Positions 25,301 to 37,300 of a stretch of 64,000 bases of DNA are shown in pieces. The stretch lies in the NCBI GenBank assembly GCA_013396755.1, contig VWZF01005999.1, positions 103,158 through 167,157 of the forward strand. The letters run 5' to 3'. The translations under genes were made by a program, and so were the position numbers. The notes below the pieces were generated by a model, which saw only the letters and a list, made by a program, of their open reading frames with translations, was not told the origin of the DNA and ran no database searches. Position 1 is the first letter of the stretch; each line of letters begins with the position of its first letter. Origin of the DNA: Sclerurus mexicanus. Its lineage: Eukaryota; Chordata; Aves; Passeriformes; Furnariidae.

Positions 25301-28300
25301 ACACAGTTCAGCAACCTCTGGGCATCCCTCACTCCCAAGGCAGCATCCCTGGGTGCCATGCCATGCAATCCAGCCTTCCCGGGCACCAGGGCCACCCCTG
25401 TGTGCCAAGCCACACAATCCGGCCTCCCTGGGCACCAGGAACAAGTGCTGAAAGGGAAGGGCAACAACTGAACCCCAAAAGACCCGGGGCCATTAAGGGC
25501 TGCACAACAAGCACCCCGAAGTGAGGTGGGGCTGGGGTCTTCCTCACTCCCTGGAGAAGGGAGCTGATCACTGCCAGCAATCCTTACAGCTGGCCAGGGT
25601 CTGCTTGCATGGCCCAGCTCAAATCTCATCACTGCTGTGCTCCGTCCTCTTTGGGACACGATGGACACGGGTGGGCTCGGGCAGTGCAGCCCTGCCTGGG
25701 CCTTCAGTGTGCACAGCAGGTGAAGGGCTGTCCTGGCCACCCAGCACAGGCAGGACACGACTCTGTCGGCTCCCTCCTCTCCCCTGACCACACAGCACCA
25801 CCAAAGCACACAGCCCCTGCACTCACACCCCCAGGAACAAGCCATGTCCTAACCAAGACTTGCCTCTGTCCTCCAAATTCTGAGAAATCTCTCTTTTTAA
25901 AGATACACTGTCTATTTGTTTTGAGTGTCTTTAGCATTGATTTTTATTTCTCTTCATTCTTGTTTTAAAAAAACACACCACCCTTAAGCTGCTAAAAAAA
26001 AAAAAGAAAAAAAAAAAGCTGCCTGGCAACTTCCCAGTTAAGAAAACCTGATGTTTTTCTCCCACTTGGTTTTGAACAGTGCTGAAGTCATCATGGCACC
26101 TTTTAAGCAATGACACAAATGCTGTGTTTTCCTTTTTAGTAGGCTGCCAAAATACACGAGCCTTGGCACATTTCAGAAACAAACCAGTTCTGACTCCCAC
26201 TGTGGGTAAGTGATGTGCCACAGGAGGCCTGCAGAGGGAAACCAGGCCCTTCTGCAATACATGGACAAGGAATTAGTCCCCAGCACCTTTTTTTTCCCTT
26301 TCTATTATTGAAAAAAGAGATTAAAAAAGAGGTTTCTTGTCACTGGAGATGTTAATTTTGCCTGTCTCAGATTTCTGAGGTGCAGTTGTAGATGCAGCAA
26401 CAGCACATAAAAGTGGTCAGATAACCTCAATCAAATTCCTGCCCACGGCAGAGGAGTTGGAACTAGATAATATTTAAGATGCATTCCAACCCAAACCATT
26501 CTATAATTACAGGAAATTCCAAGTATTTGGGAGAAGGCTGGGGAAATTGCATCTTTAATTTTTCACATATCTACTTCACTGCCTGAGACACAGGTCACGT
26601 AAATTATACTGGCCATGTTCTAAGAAACTTGACAGTGCTCTTGAAGAAGACGGAGATCAGCTATCCACCTCCACAGCTCCCACACAGCCTCTGCCAGTGT
26701 CCCTGAGGACAGCACACACACGGGGACACAGCAATGCCACCAGGGTTCACTGGTGACCCCCGAAGGGCCCTACCTCTGGATAACAGCTGCCGAATCACTC
26801 GCCCGTTTCCGTCTCTTCCTCTCTGCGTGGCCCCTGAACGCCCTGGGAAACCATGTCAAGCCATTAAGCAACTCCACAGCTTTGGAGAGGACAAGGAACA
26901 CAGACAGGAGAGCTCCCACCAGACGACAGAGAGCGTGCTGACCAGGGGATGGGCAGAACTGTGGGTCAGAGGGCAGAGCACTCACCAAAGCACGGCTCCT
27001 CGCTGCCCGGGGCAGGGGCTGGGCAAGCAGCTGCTCCTAAAGCAAAGACCAGGGCTGAGCAGCCCCAGCTCTGCTGCACAGGATGGACCCGGGAGCTGCA
27101 GACACACACCCTCTGCACACTGGGGTCTGCACCCCGATGAGGAGGATGGTTGTGGTGTGATCCATGTAGGCCTACGGGTGTAGCCACCTAACCTCCTGCC
27201 AGCTGACACACAGCCCCTGGCACAGGGAAAGCACGAGTATGATGGACAGCAGAGGAGAGGAACGGAGAGTTTATCCAGGACGACAACAGACAAGGAAATA
27301 AAAAATGAAGATTATACTTACGAGATGCTAGAGATTCCAGGAGATGCAGGGAAAAAGAAAGAGAAGAGGAATTCATTAGTGCTGAGCCCCAGCCAGTGTT
27401 CTGAGGGAATTCTCACTCCAGAAGGAATATTTCTTGTTAGGTGGAAAGAAATTACTTTTTAAATTAAACATTTCTCAGTGGCGAGGCTCCTGCTTGACGG
27501 AGCTTAATCCTCCCTGGGGCAGCGCTGACATGTGGCTTGGATGCAAAGTAAGCTCCATGGGGACCCAGAGAACACGAGGATGTGCAACAGCTGAACGTGG
27601 CCCATCAGGCTCCACCACCACAGGCTGCTGGAGCAGAGGCCACGGGCACCTGGGGAGCCACCTCAACAGCTTAGGGAGGTGCCCTGAACCTCTGGAGATG
27701 TTTCTGTGCAGTTTCTAGAGCACAGAAACATTAATCAAGGGGGTTGTGCTCCTCAAGGGTCTCCTTAGGGCACCATTCCCCAAACCAACCTCACTCTGGC
27801 CTTCCAAGCCCTGTAAATCCTGCCATCATCCTGCAACAAATCTTCTGTCCAGTAAATACGAATTCAGAGAGCAAAGGACGTGTCCAAAGCAATGTGCTGA
27901 TTTTATGCATGGTTTGTGGGTCATATCAGAACTGTGAAACACCACTGACTGTTACCAGCCAACATTTTTAAAGTGGTTCTTCTGGGGAATGCAGCTATTC
28001 TGTTCCTCAGTGCTGCATCAATCCTTCCACGCCTGATCCAGTCTGGGTTATCCCAGCATCAACAAGCAGCCTCTTTCAGGATTTGGGAAGGGAAGAGCAT
28101 GAGGGAAAGACGAAATGTCAGAGAAACATCACAAAAAGGACACCAGATTAGACAAGAAGTAAACAGAGAGAGCAGGAGAGCTGAGGGTGTCCCAGACATT
28201 GGAAGAGGTACACAGGAAAACGGGGACAAGGCTGGAGAAGGGCCCTGGAAGGCAGAAGAGTGTCTCATTCTCCTCACTGCTTGCCTTGGCTTTCCAGTCA

Positions 28301-31300
28301 GGTAGGAAATACTTGAAACCTGGAAGACACCACTACCCAACAGCCTGGGCACAACCTGGAAATGAGGCTTCCCTTGCCCTCTTCAGCCCTTTGAGAACTG
28401 TCTCCTCCCAAAGCACAGCAACCAGGGACACTAAATCCTGCAGGGAGTGTGGAGGCAAAGGCTCATCCTAACTCACATCCCTTCACACTTTGCAGGGATT
28501 TTACTGACACCTTCAAATGGCCAGAGCAGTGCAGAGCTGTAGGGCTGTCTTATCCCATGGAAAGGCATGTCTCTGGAGTGAGGGATGCAGGGCAAGCCTG
28601 GAATAACCTTCCCTTGGGGAATTGGGTGAAGGAGAAGCAAGTGGTGGAGGATCTCAGCTGGTGCTCCCAATAGGACCCTCCCTCTGCGTGGCAGCCAGGG
28701 AAAGGCCACAGTACCACAGACCAAACAAGGGAAGCAGAGAGAACTGAGTAGCCCAAGGAGTTAAAGAAGGTAAAACCAAATAAATGAGAGCAGTAGGAAA
28801 GAACTATAAGCGGGAAAAAGTTAACAGGAGACAAGTTTCTCTCTGTGTCACCCCTACACACCCAACGGCTACAGCAGTGGTTTCACTTACGCTTGCATAG
28901 TTGTAGTAGCAGTGTGAAAACTGAAGAGGTTCTCCTTTGGGAACCAGGTTCGTATGGGGACATCATCTGGAAGAGAGGGAGAGCAAAGCCTAAGCATCCA
29001 GTGGGCACAGACATCCTGCAGACAATGAGACTTCCCAAGCTCGCTCTTAGGACTTTTTTATTCCCAGCTTTTTTATTCCTGTACTGAGCAGGAGTCTCAT
29101 TCTCCTCATATATATGCACACTGCCACTCACTGCTGTGTAAATTGGTGCTAAGCCTGTCTATCAGGCTACTAAATGAAGAATAAAAGCTCTATCCTAAGC
29201 ATGGAAGATTAGAATAATCCAGGAATTACAGAAGTGACATTTGAACTAGAAAAAAAACAAAACCCAGAAGAAACATTTTTCATTAAAAGCATTTTCCAGC
29301 CTCTGCCTTTTCCTTTAGACCATTAATCTGAAATGTCCCATTCCCCCAGTTCTTTCTGATACAGCCCCAGTAGAAGATGAGAAGCATTCACCTTCCTCTC
29401 CTCACAACTGTGAGCCTGAGATATCCTCTCTTTTAGTGCCACTGAAGTTTCAATAAACCCCTCACACACCTGCTCCTGGTGACCTGGCCCTCAGCAGTTT
29501 GTCTGGTTTGGAAGTCAGGCTGCCCATAAGCCATAAATCTGCAGGTAACTGGGCTGATTTGGTCACTTCTGGTTGGAAACTGCCCTGCCCAAACCAGCTG
29601 TGGATTATTTCCTAATTTCAGGGCATTAAGACACTGCATGATCTTCACAGAACGACCACTAAGACAAAAGGCAGAGAAAACACTAATTATGTGTGTGGGA
29701 TGGTGGTGACCAGGAGGAGGAACCTGCCCGAGCAGCAGCTCCTGGTGGGAACTCTGGGCCTGGAGTCAGGCAGGCAGGGAACCAGAGGGGTACTGAAATC
29801 CCCTGACACAACACTCGAGAGACCTCAGGGGGCTGGATTCCTGGGATTTGGGGCTACCTGATTTTTCATCTTGCTTCACTCCCAGTCTGTGGCTCCCTTG
29901 CCTATTGCCTTGCCACATGTTGGTGATTGCATGTCTTGCTTCAGTCATTCAAATTTTCAAATCGTTAGCAACTGTGCTATTTTAGCCTCTAAAATTTGGG
30001 CACTGTTCAGGTATTTTTTAATTCACTGTCGCTGGCCTAGACCCAGCCAAACCCCCCGTGCTCACTGCACACATAATTACTACAGACCAGGTATCTTACC
30101 GAGTGTTTTGTACAGACCATCATATATCACAGACTGATCCTGCCACTCCCTGAGAGCACAAAAAGTGGCTGCAACTACAGATGGAAAAAATGCTGACTGC
30201 AACTGGGGAGATTTCCTCTGAAGTGAAGCTTCCGAGAAACCTATAGAAAGCTGCACCAGACACTCCTTCTCAGCTAAGAGTTTACGTCAAGTCTCGTTTA
30301 AAGGCACCCTAAGGAAATATATATGTTAAATGAAAGCTGCATTCCAGTGTGGCAAAGACTTATGATGCAGTCCCAAAGGCTGCTCTCCCCCAAAGCAGAG
30401 AGAAGCAGTGCAGAACAACTCAGCCTCTAAAGGAATAACTTGTTTGAAGTCTCAAACCCACAGAAGTGGTGAAGGAGAAGTTGTACAAGTTCCCTTTTTA
30501 GCCAACAATCCTGTACAGACTTCTCAGGGGCTACACATCTCAAAGGACTGACATCTCTTGATGTGTTCTCCAGCTTTTAAGTTTCTAGCTTTGGTACAAA
30601 GCAAAGCTTATGAACAGCTCATTTCCTTAGGAGGCTTTGCCTGGACCATCTCTGGGAGCCTCCCTTCCTTTTCTCATAGACAGGAGTGAACACAGGAGAG
30701 ACATCCCTACCTCACACACAGCACTCAGTGGAGAATTAAGGATTTGGGATCCTTCAGAGGTTGTTTTTTACCAGCCAGAGGTAGAACAGCAGCAGAGGAG
30801 CACACAGCTGGGGACCACGCAGCACAAGTCCAGAGCTCACCCACCTGATCACAACTCAGATTACGGGCATGGCTGCTGCTGCCAGGAACAGGCAGCACCC
30901 TCCTCTTTGCCCCACAGAGCAGCTTCTTCTCCTTCCATGTGACACCAGCTGTGAGGAAACAGCTGAGGGGCCATGGTCTGGTGAGACTGGAGGAATACAG
31001 CACTGCACCCAAACGCCAGCACCACTTCCATGGGGGATATGGAGCCCTGAGTGTCTGCATGAGATGCTGGGAGCAGCCCAGGAGACAGATGACAGCTTGT
31101 GCTTCCCTGGAATGGTGTGAGGAATCATAAACTCAGCATCAAAATCCACATTAGATGATGCCAATCGGGCCTGGAGCCGTGAGTGCTGGTTTGCAGCAAC
31201 ACCAGCACGTAAATCCAAACAGAGAAGCAGCACTGCAGGGGGAACCTCTGGGGAAATCAGCCTCTTTCCCACCTCCACTCCTCTCTGTTCCATCTTCCCT

Positions 31301-34300
31301 GCCAGCCAGGCATGAAGGACATGCCAGGGAATTCTTCTTGCAGCCTGTGCCACTTGTGCTGTTCAATTCTCGGCTTATCTCCGAGGGACAGCACTTGGAT
31401 ACAGAGTGCAAATGAGACCAAGCTGAGGGAAATTTCCTTCCATGATGCCAGTGCTGGGATGGGATTTGGGCTCGGAGACACAGCAGCCACACGTGGCAGA
31501 ACTCAGAGGCTCGAGACAATCACGAAGGGGAGCTGCTGCCTGGTTGTATGAAACACAAAATACTCCCAGAGGCACCCATGGATTCAGAAGTGGCCCCTTT
31601 GTTCCCACTTCAGTAACTACTCTGGCACGTTTCAGAAAGACCAATCTCCATACACATTGGTAGCTGACCCAACAAAAAGTGCTGCCTAGTTAAAAACAGG
31701 TGTTAAACTCCAAGGCCCGGAAATAGGACACGGCATCTCCCTGTAGGATTTGCTAGGCCAGGTTTTCCAGCAAATGGAGCAGTTTAGGTCCAGCTAGGAG
31801 GAGTTAAACCCCTCCTTAGTGATGTGGAGCTTTCCTCTGGTTCTGCATCACGTAATCTGCTTCAGTCCCCCAGTGCAAAGTGCAATTTTGATTTGTTCAG
31901 ACATGATGGTTTGGGATGGGATGAAGTTAATTTTCTTCACAGCAGGAGGCATGGGGCTGTGCTTTGGATTTGTACTGAAACTGTACTGAAATTCTACTGA
32001 AATCCAGGCAGGTTGGGCAGGGCTTGGAGCAACCTGGGCTACTGGAAGGTGTCCATGCCATGGCAGAGGGTTGGAGTGAGATGGCCTTAAAGGGCCCTTC
32101 CAACCCACACCACTCCCCAGTTCCCTGATTCTGTGGAAACAGTGCTGATAACACAGGGATGTTTTGTTATCACTGAACATCCCTGCCCGTGGGGAGTGGG
32201 GAATTAGCTCCTTATTTTGCTTCACTGGGGCATACAGCTTTTGCTTTACCTGAACTGTCCTTATCTCAACCCTCAAGTTTTCCCACTTCTACCCTTCCCC
32301 ACCCCACAGGGGCAGGGACCGAGTGGCTGCTGAGAGGCCAGAGTTACATCACGACATCAGGAAAGCTTTCCACATAAACCCACCAGCACTGGGACAGGAA
32401 ATCCTCCTTTTCCTTAACCAGTACACACCACAAGTCTGTAACTGGGTCCACTCAGCACCCTGACCTCCAGGAGACCAAGCCACTGGTGCTGGGATCTCTT
32501 TTCCTGAAAATACTTTCTTTTTCTACCCTCATACAGCCTTTCTGCCTCTGACATCATATGCAGAGCCATTTTCTAACACGGAAACACGTATGATCATAAA
32601 ACCCCAAAAGGTTTCCATACAGAAAAACTCCTGTTGCTCTTTTTCTTGCACTTTGGCAATAAAAATAATAAAGTCTAAACTTGCACGTGCAGTGTCTGAT
32701 GTGAAGCCCAAGAAATCCCAGGGAAGAGAGGAACAATGCTTAAAAACCAGGCACAGGATTCCAAGGGGCTGTAGCTGTTCTGCACATTTGATAATCAACT
32801 ACTTTTACATTACTGTTCTTCAGTTTTAGGCCATGTATTAATTTAATCACAGAATTTCAAGCACCTAAGCATGAAAATAAGGTCCAGAACCCCAACTTCT
32901 GGTGATTTTACCTGGAGTAAACATCACTGTAGTATTTACTAGAAAACTCTTGAACCCAGTAAAGCTGGACAGTTTGATCTGCACAGTCCTTATACTTGAT
33001 TTCTTTTCAAGGAAAAAAGCTTGACCTTTCCTGGCTGGACTCTGCTCTAAAGGCCTTGATGTGTGTTTACAGAAAAAATCAGACAAATTAGGTCAGATTC
33101 TGCCAGCCACATACAGACAAAGATGGACGGTGCACTAGCTTATAACTCAAAGCACACGGGCTGGGACATGTATTTGATTAATGGTTCAGTTTTTAAAGAT
33201 AAGCAGGGATTTTTTAAATGAATTTGAATAATCACAACTCCTATTCCCTGAGAACATTGAGCAAACTGACAGTGAGCGGGGAAGGAAGTCCCGTACTGTG
33301 TTATTTGCTAGCATTTATGGGAAGCCCATGAGGTGGCCCTACATGAGTGACCCTGATAAGCTGCTTTCAGCCACGCAGATGAGCATTTTGGGGACACACC
33401 AAAGTACAGAGCACTGTAAGCTGAGCTGAGGGTCCCACTGAGCACTGTGGCACATCCACACGAGGCAGAGAGAGGGTCCTGCTCTGAATTGCCTCTGGGA
33501 AGAGCAGGGATGAAAGTTCTCTGACACAGCCCCTCCTTTTGTGCTCTCCCTTCCACAGAGCTCACCCCCTCTGAGCTGCAGGAAGGTGTCATGAAAACCA
33601 CCCTGGTCAGCTGCTGCTCACCAGCTGGAAGCAGAAACAACAGGGCTTGGAGGAGCTGGCCTCCAGCTGAGCTCAGCTTATTTCAAACTCCTTCTTTGAA
33701 AAGCCCTTTCCAGGAATGCACGTGCAAGGGCTTGAGGGGAAGCTGTTTGAGGAGGGGCTGAGGGCACTCGGGGTGTTCAGCTGGAGAAGAGGAGACTGAG
33801 GGGAGACCTCACTGCAGGGACACCTTCCTGGGGAAGGGCAGAGGAGGGGCAGGCACTGATCTCTGCTCTGTGGGGACCAGGAACAGCACCCAGGGAATGG
33901 CTGGAGCTGTGTCAGGGCAGGGTCAGGCTGGATCTCAGGGGAAGGGTCTACCCCCAGAGGGTGGTGGGCACTGCCCAGGCTCCCCAGGGCAGTGGGCACG
34001 GCCCCAAGGCTGCCAGAGCTCCAGGAGGGTTTGGATGATGCCCTGGGGCACAGGGGGTGACTCTTGGGGATGGTCCTGTGCAGGGCTGAGGGTTGGACTG
34101 GATGATCCTTGTGGGTCCCTCCCAGTTGATGGCATTTTGTGATTAAAGGGAAAATGCCACAGGACCCAACTCGAGGCACAGGGCAGCAAACCCTCCATGC
34201 TGGGATGAGACGGGTGTCACCCTTCACGTCCCTCCACCACCCAGCACTCACCCTCTACTCACCAGACACCCGATCGACACTGTACATCCTCTCCAGCCTT

Positions 34301-37300
34301 TTCCTGTGCCACCCGGTGTCGCCGGGCGGATGCTGCTCCAGCTCAAAGGACTGCTGGGAAGGGGCAGCCAGGCGGGTGCAGTTGGGGCACTCCTTGGAGC
34401 CCTGCCGGCTGCCCGGCCAGCCCTTGCAGTGCCTGCTGACGCCGTGAGAGCCGCCGGCGCCGTGCACGTGGTGGCCGTGGTGACACTCCTCCTGGGCAGC
34501 CCCCTTCATCACCACCAGCTCCATGCCATCGCTCTCGTGGTCCGACAGCATGGGCCTCTCGCCGGAGATGGTGTAGACCCGCGGCTTCGCCGCCTCGCCG
34601 GGGATCTTCTCCGCCTGCTCCTCGGGGAAGCCGCGCTCAAACTTGCCGTCCGAGATGACGGAGAGCCTGCGCTTGTTCTGGGCCGCCTGCTGCATCTCGG
34701 GGGAGTCCTCCTGCCCCAGGTAGGAGTCTGCTAACAGGTGGTCTGAAACAAAAGGCATGTCTCCCTTAAAAGCAAAGCACCCTCGGCACCGGCAAACTCA
34801 GGCGGCTGCAGAAAGGGGAGCAGGGAGAGGAAACAGCAGGTTGGCCCAGGAACCCGCTGAGATGAAGGTGTGCGCATTGCTGCCTCCTAGACTGCCAGAG
34901 CTGGCACTGAAATGAGAGATTTCTCTCCAATAGGCCCAATATTTTAAAGACGTGTGGCCACCAAACAAGGCTCGAAGCAAATGCAGGTCTTATTGCACAG
35001 CCCGAAAATGCTCCCATGCAGAACAGCCCCCGTTCAGCTGCAGCCCTGTCTGCTCCAGAGGGTTCAGCCATGCACGGGCTACTGAGCTGGTCCCAGGCTG
35101 CAGGACAAGGACCAGCACAGACCTGTCAAAGTGCCAAACTCTGAGTGTTTTGCACATCAAGTTCTTTCAGAACATCGGGAAAGGTGCAAACCAAAGGGGT
35201 TTGGGTTTCTTTCCTCCTGATTTTCTGCCAGCAGGGCCGGTACCAATCCTGGGTGTGTGTATAGAAAGGGGAACAAAAAGCTGGAGAGAAGTGGTGCAGA
35301 AAGAGACCTGGGGGTTCTGGTTGATGGCAGGTTGGCCATGACCCAGCAGTGCCCTGGAGCCAGGAGGGTCATCCCTGTCCTGGGGGGCATCAAGCTCAGC
35401 ACAGCCGGCCGGGTGAGGCAGGGGATTGTCCCTCTCTGCCCTCACTGGGGCGGCCTCACCTGCAATAGTGGGGCAGGTTGGGGGACACAATGGAAGGGAG
35501 AGACAGAGCCACTGGAGAGTGTCCAAAGGAGGGACACGGGGATGGGGAAGGGCGTGGAGGGGAAGCGTGTGAGGACACTGAGGGCACTTGGTGTGTTCAG
35601 CTGGAGAGGAGACTGAGGGGAGACCTCATTAGGGTTTCCAACATCCTCCCAAGGGGTAGCAGAGGGGCAGTTCTGATCTCTGCTCTCTCTGACCACTGGC
35701 AGGACTCCAGGGAACAGCTGGAGCTGTGCAGGGCAGGGTCAGGTTGGATCTCAGGAAAACGTTTTTTCATCCAGAGGGTGGTGGGCACTGCACAGGCTCC
35801 CCAGGGCAGTGGGCACGGCCCCAATCCTGAGTTCAAGAGGCATTTGGACAAGGCTCTCAGGCACGTGGTGGGATTGTTGCGGTGTTTGTGCAGGGCCAGG
35901 AGCTGCACTTGATGATCCTTGTGAGTCTCCTCCAACTCAGCATATTTTATGATTCTGTGACATGACAGAAAGGCAGCCAGACTTCAGCTGACATATGCAG
36001 CCCAGCCCAGGTCCCTGCAGCACCCCCGGCCAGCAGAGCTGCACATGGGCACAGCACAGCCCAGGGAAGCTGCCCTGAAGGAAAACACAGCTGCTCCCCT
36101 TGTGGGGTGGGAAGATGGAATGGAGACAGGCCCATGAATGCAACTATCTTTGGAGCCTACACACTGGATGAAGTGCCAGCAAATCTCAGCATTTCCATGG
36201 CAATTCCATGCATGAACCCAACAGTAGCTTCCCACCCACCTGCTAATCCTTTTTCAAGTGGCTGTTAATTACCTCTTACACTTCCCTTCAGATGGGAAGC
36301 AGCTATAGGGGACTGGCAAAAAGACTCAGCAGGGAATGCATTATTCATGTGACTACTATCCCGAAAAAAACAAAATTATTAGTGTCCAGCACAGACAGCA
36401 GCACTTAAAACAGAGACAAAGGGCAAGCCCAAGCCTTCACTTCAGTAGGCATTGCAGGAGCATCATTCCTTTAGCTACCTGGAAGAACGTGGCCACAGAC
36501 TGAGGCTTGCCGACCTTGTAACTGGCCCTGAGGAGATGGAGGAGGAAGAGACCCATCTCAAGACAAGACTGGTGGTGTATGTGTGCTGTGTGCTGCCACC
36601 TTCTGCTGCCTTTGAAGTGTTCCTGTGCCCCTCTGAGAAGAGCCCTGCCAAGCTGAGGACATACCCTGCCAGCTTTTGAACCTGAAATCCATCCTGGATC
36701 ATGCTCAAGTTGCCCAGGGCCTCTCCCCAAGCTGTTTGCAGCCAAGACTGACCAGAATTGAGCTGGTGCAGGGTGTCACCCTTATCTCCTTTTTCTGCTT
36801 GAGATACAACTTCCTCCAGCACCACCAGGAGATAAATATGTCTCTGGCCACTCTGCTCCAGAAGTGACTGTCGGGACCACTCAGGGTGACACAACTCAGG
36901 TTTCACTTCATTTGTCTCCCAGAGAGAGCTCAGAGTCTCTGGACACTGGAGCTGGAGCTGACCAGGAGCAGACTCTGCCTGTTGAACTCATGGCTGATGC
37001 TCTCCAGGCAGAGTGCATGTCTGGGTGTAGTGAGGAGTCATGCACCTCACTGACACTGTCCAGGTGGAACAGAGAAGGAAGGCAGTGGTCTCCTGCACAG
37101 AGGTGGTGTGGGCATCAGCACTGCTCCAGGAGGAGAGCCTGGTGGACAACAGGGCCATTCCAGTGAAGAAAGGTGCTGCACCAGCTGTCATCCAACAGCT
37201 TGTCCTACAGCTCCAGCATACAGTGTCACAGACCAGCCAGTGTAGAAAGTGTTCCCAGGCTCCAAAGCCTCTCGAGCAGGTGTCACCCCTCCAGGGGCAG

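Larger units (their letters stand above)
22330..26773 (-). other. NSMF: NSMF intron 6
   Basis: A 4.4-kb intron between exon 7 and the NLS exon. It holds the 27-bp minisatellite at 24784-25150, an A-rich tract at 25995-26020 and a CR1 tail at 26438-26511. No coding exon was recognised inside it. Confidence 0.85.
28967..34262 (-). other. NSMF: NSMF intron 3
   Basis: A 5.3-kb intron. It contains a CR1 tail at 32010-32135 and a longer young-looking CR1 copy at 33738-34144 close to exon 3. No additional exon was recognised. Confidence 0.85.

Noticed and set aside
24651..25524. Long open frames of 159-273 codons on both strands over the 27-bp repeat
   Set aside because: They are a by-product of a stop-free unit whose length is a multiple of 3; the peptides are only the repeat translated.
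33673..34251. Minus-strand open frame of 192 codons near exon 3
   Set aside because: It lies over an antisense CR1 copy and has no protein similarity that I recognise.
34306..34734. Plus-strand open frame of 142 codons opposite exon 3
   Set aside because: It is the antisense shadow of the GC-rich NSMF exon 3, which is strongly supported on the minus strand.
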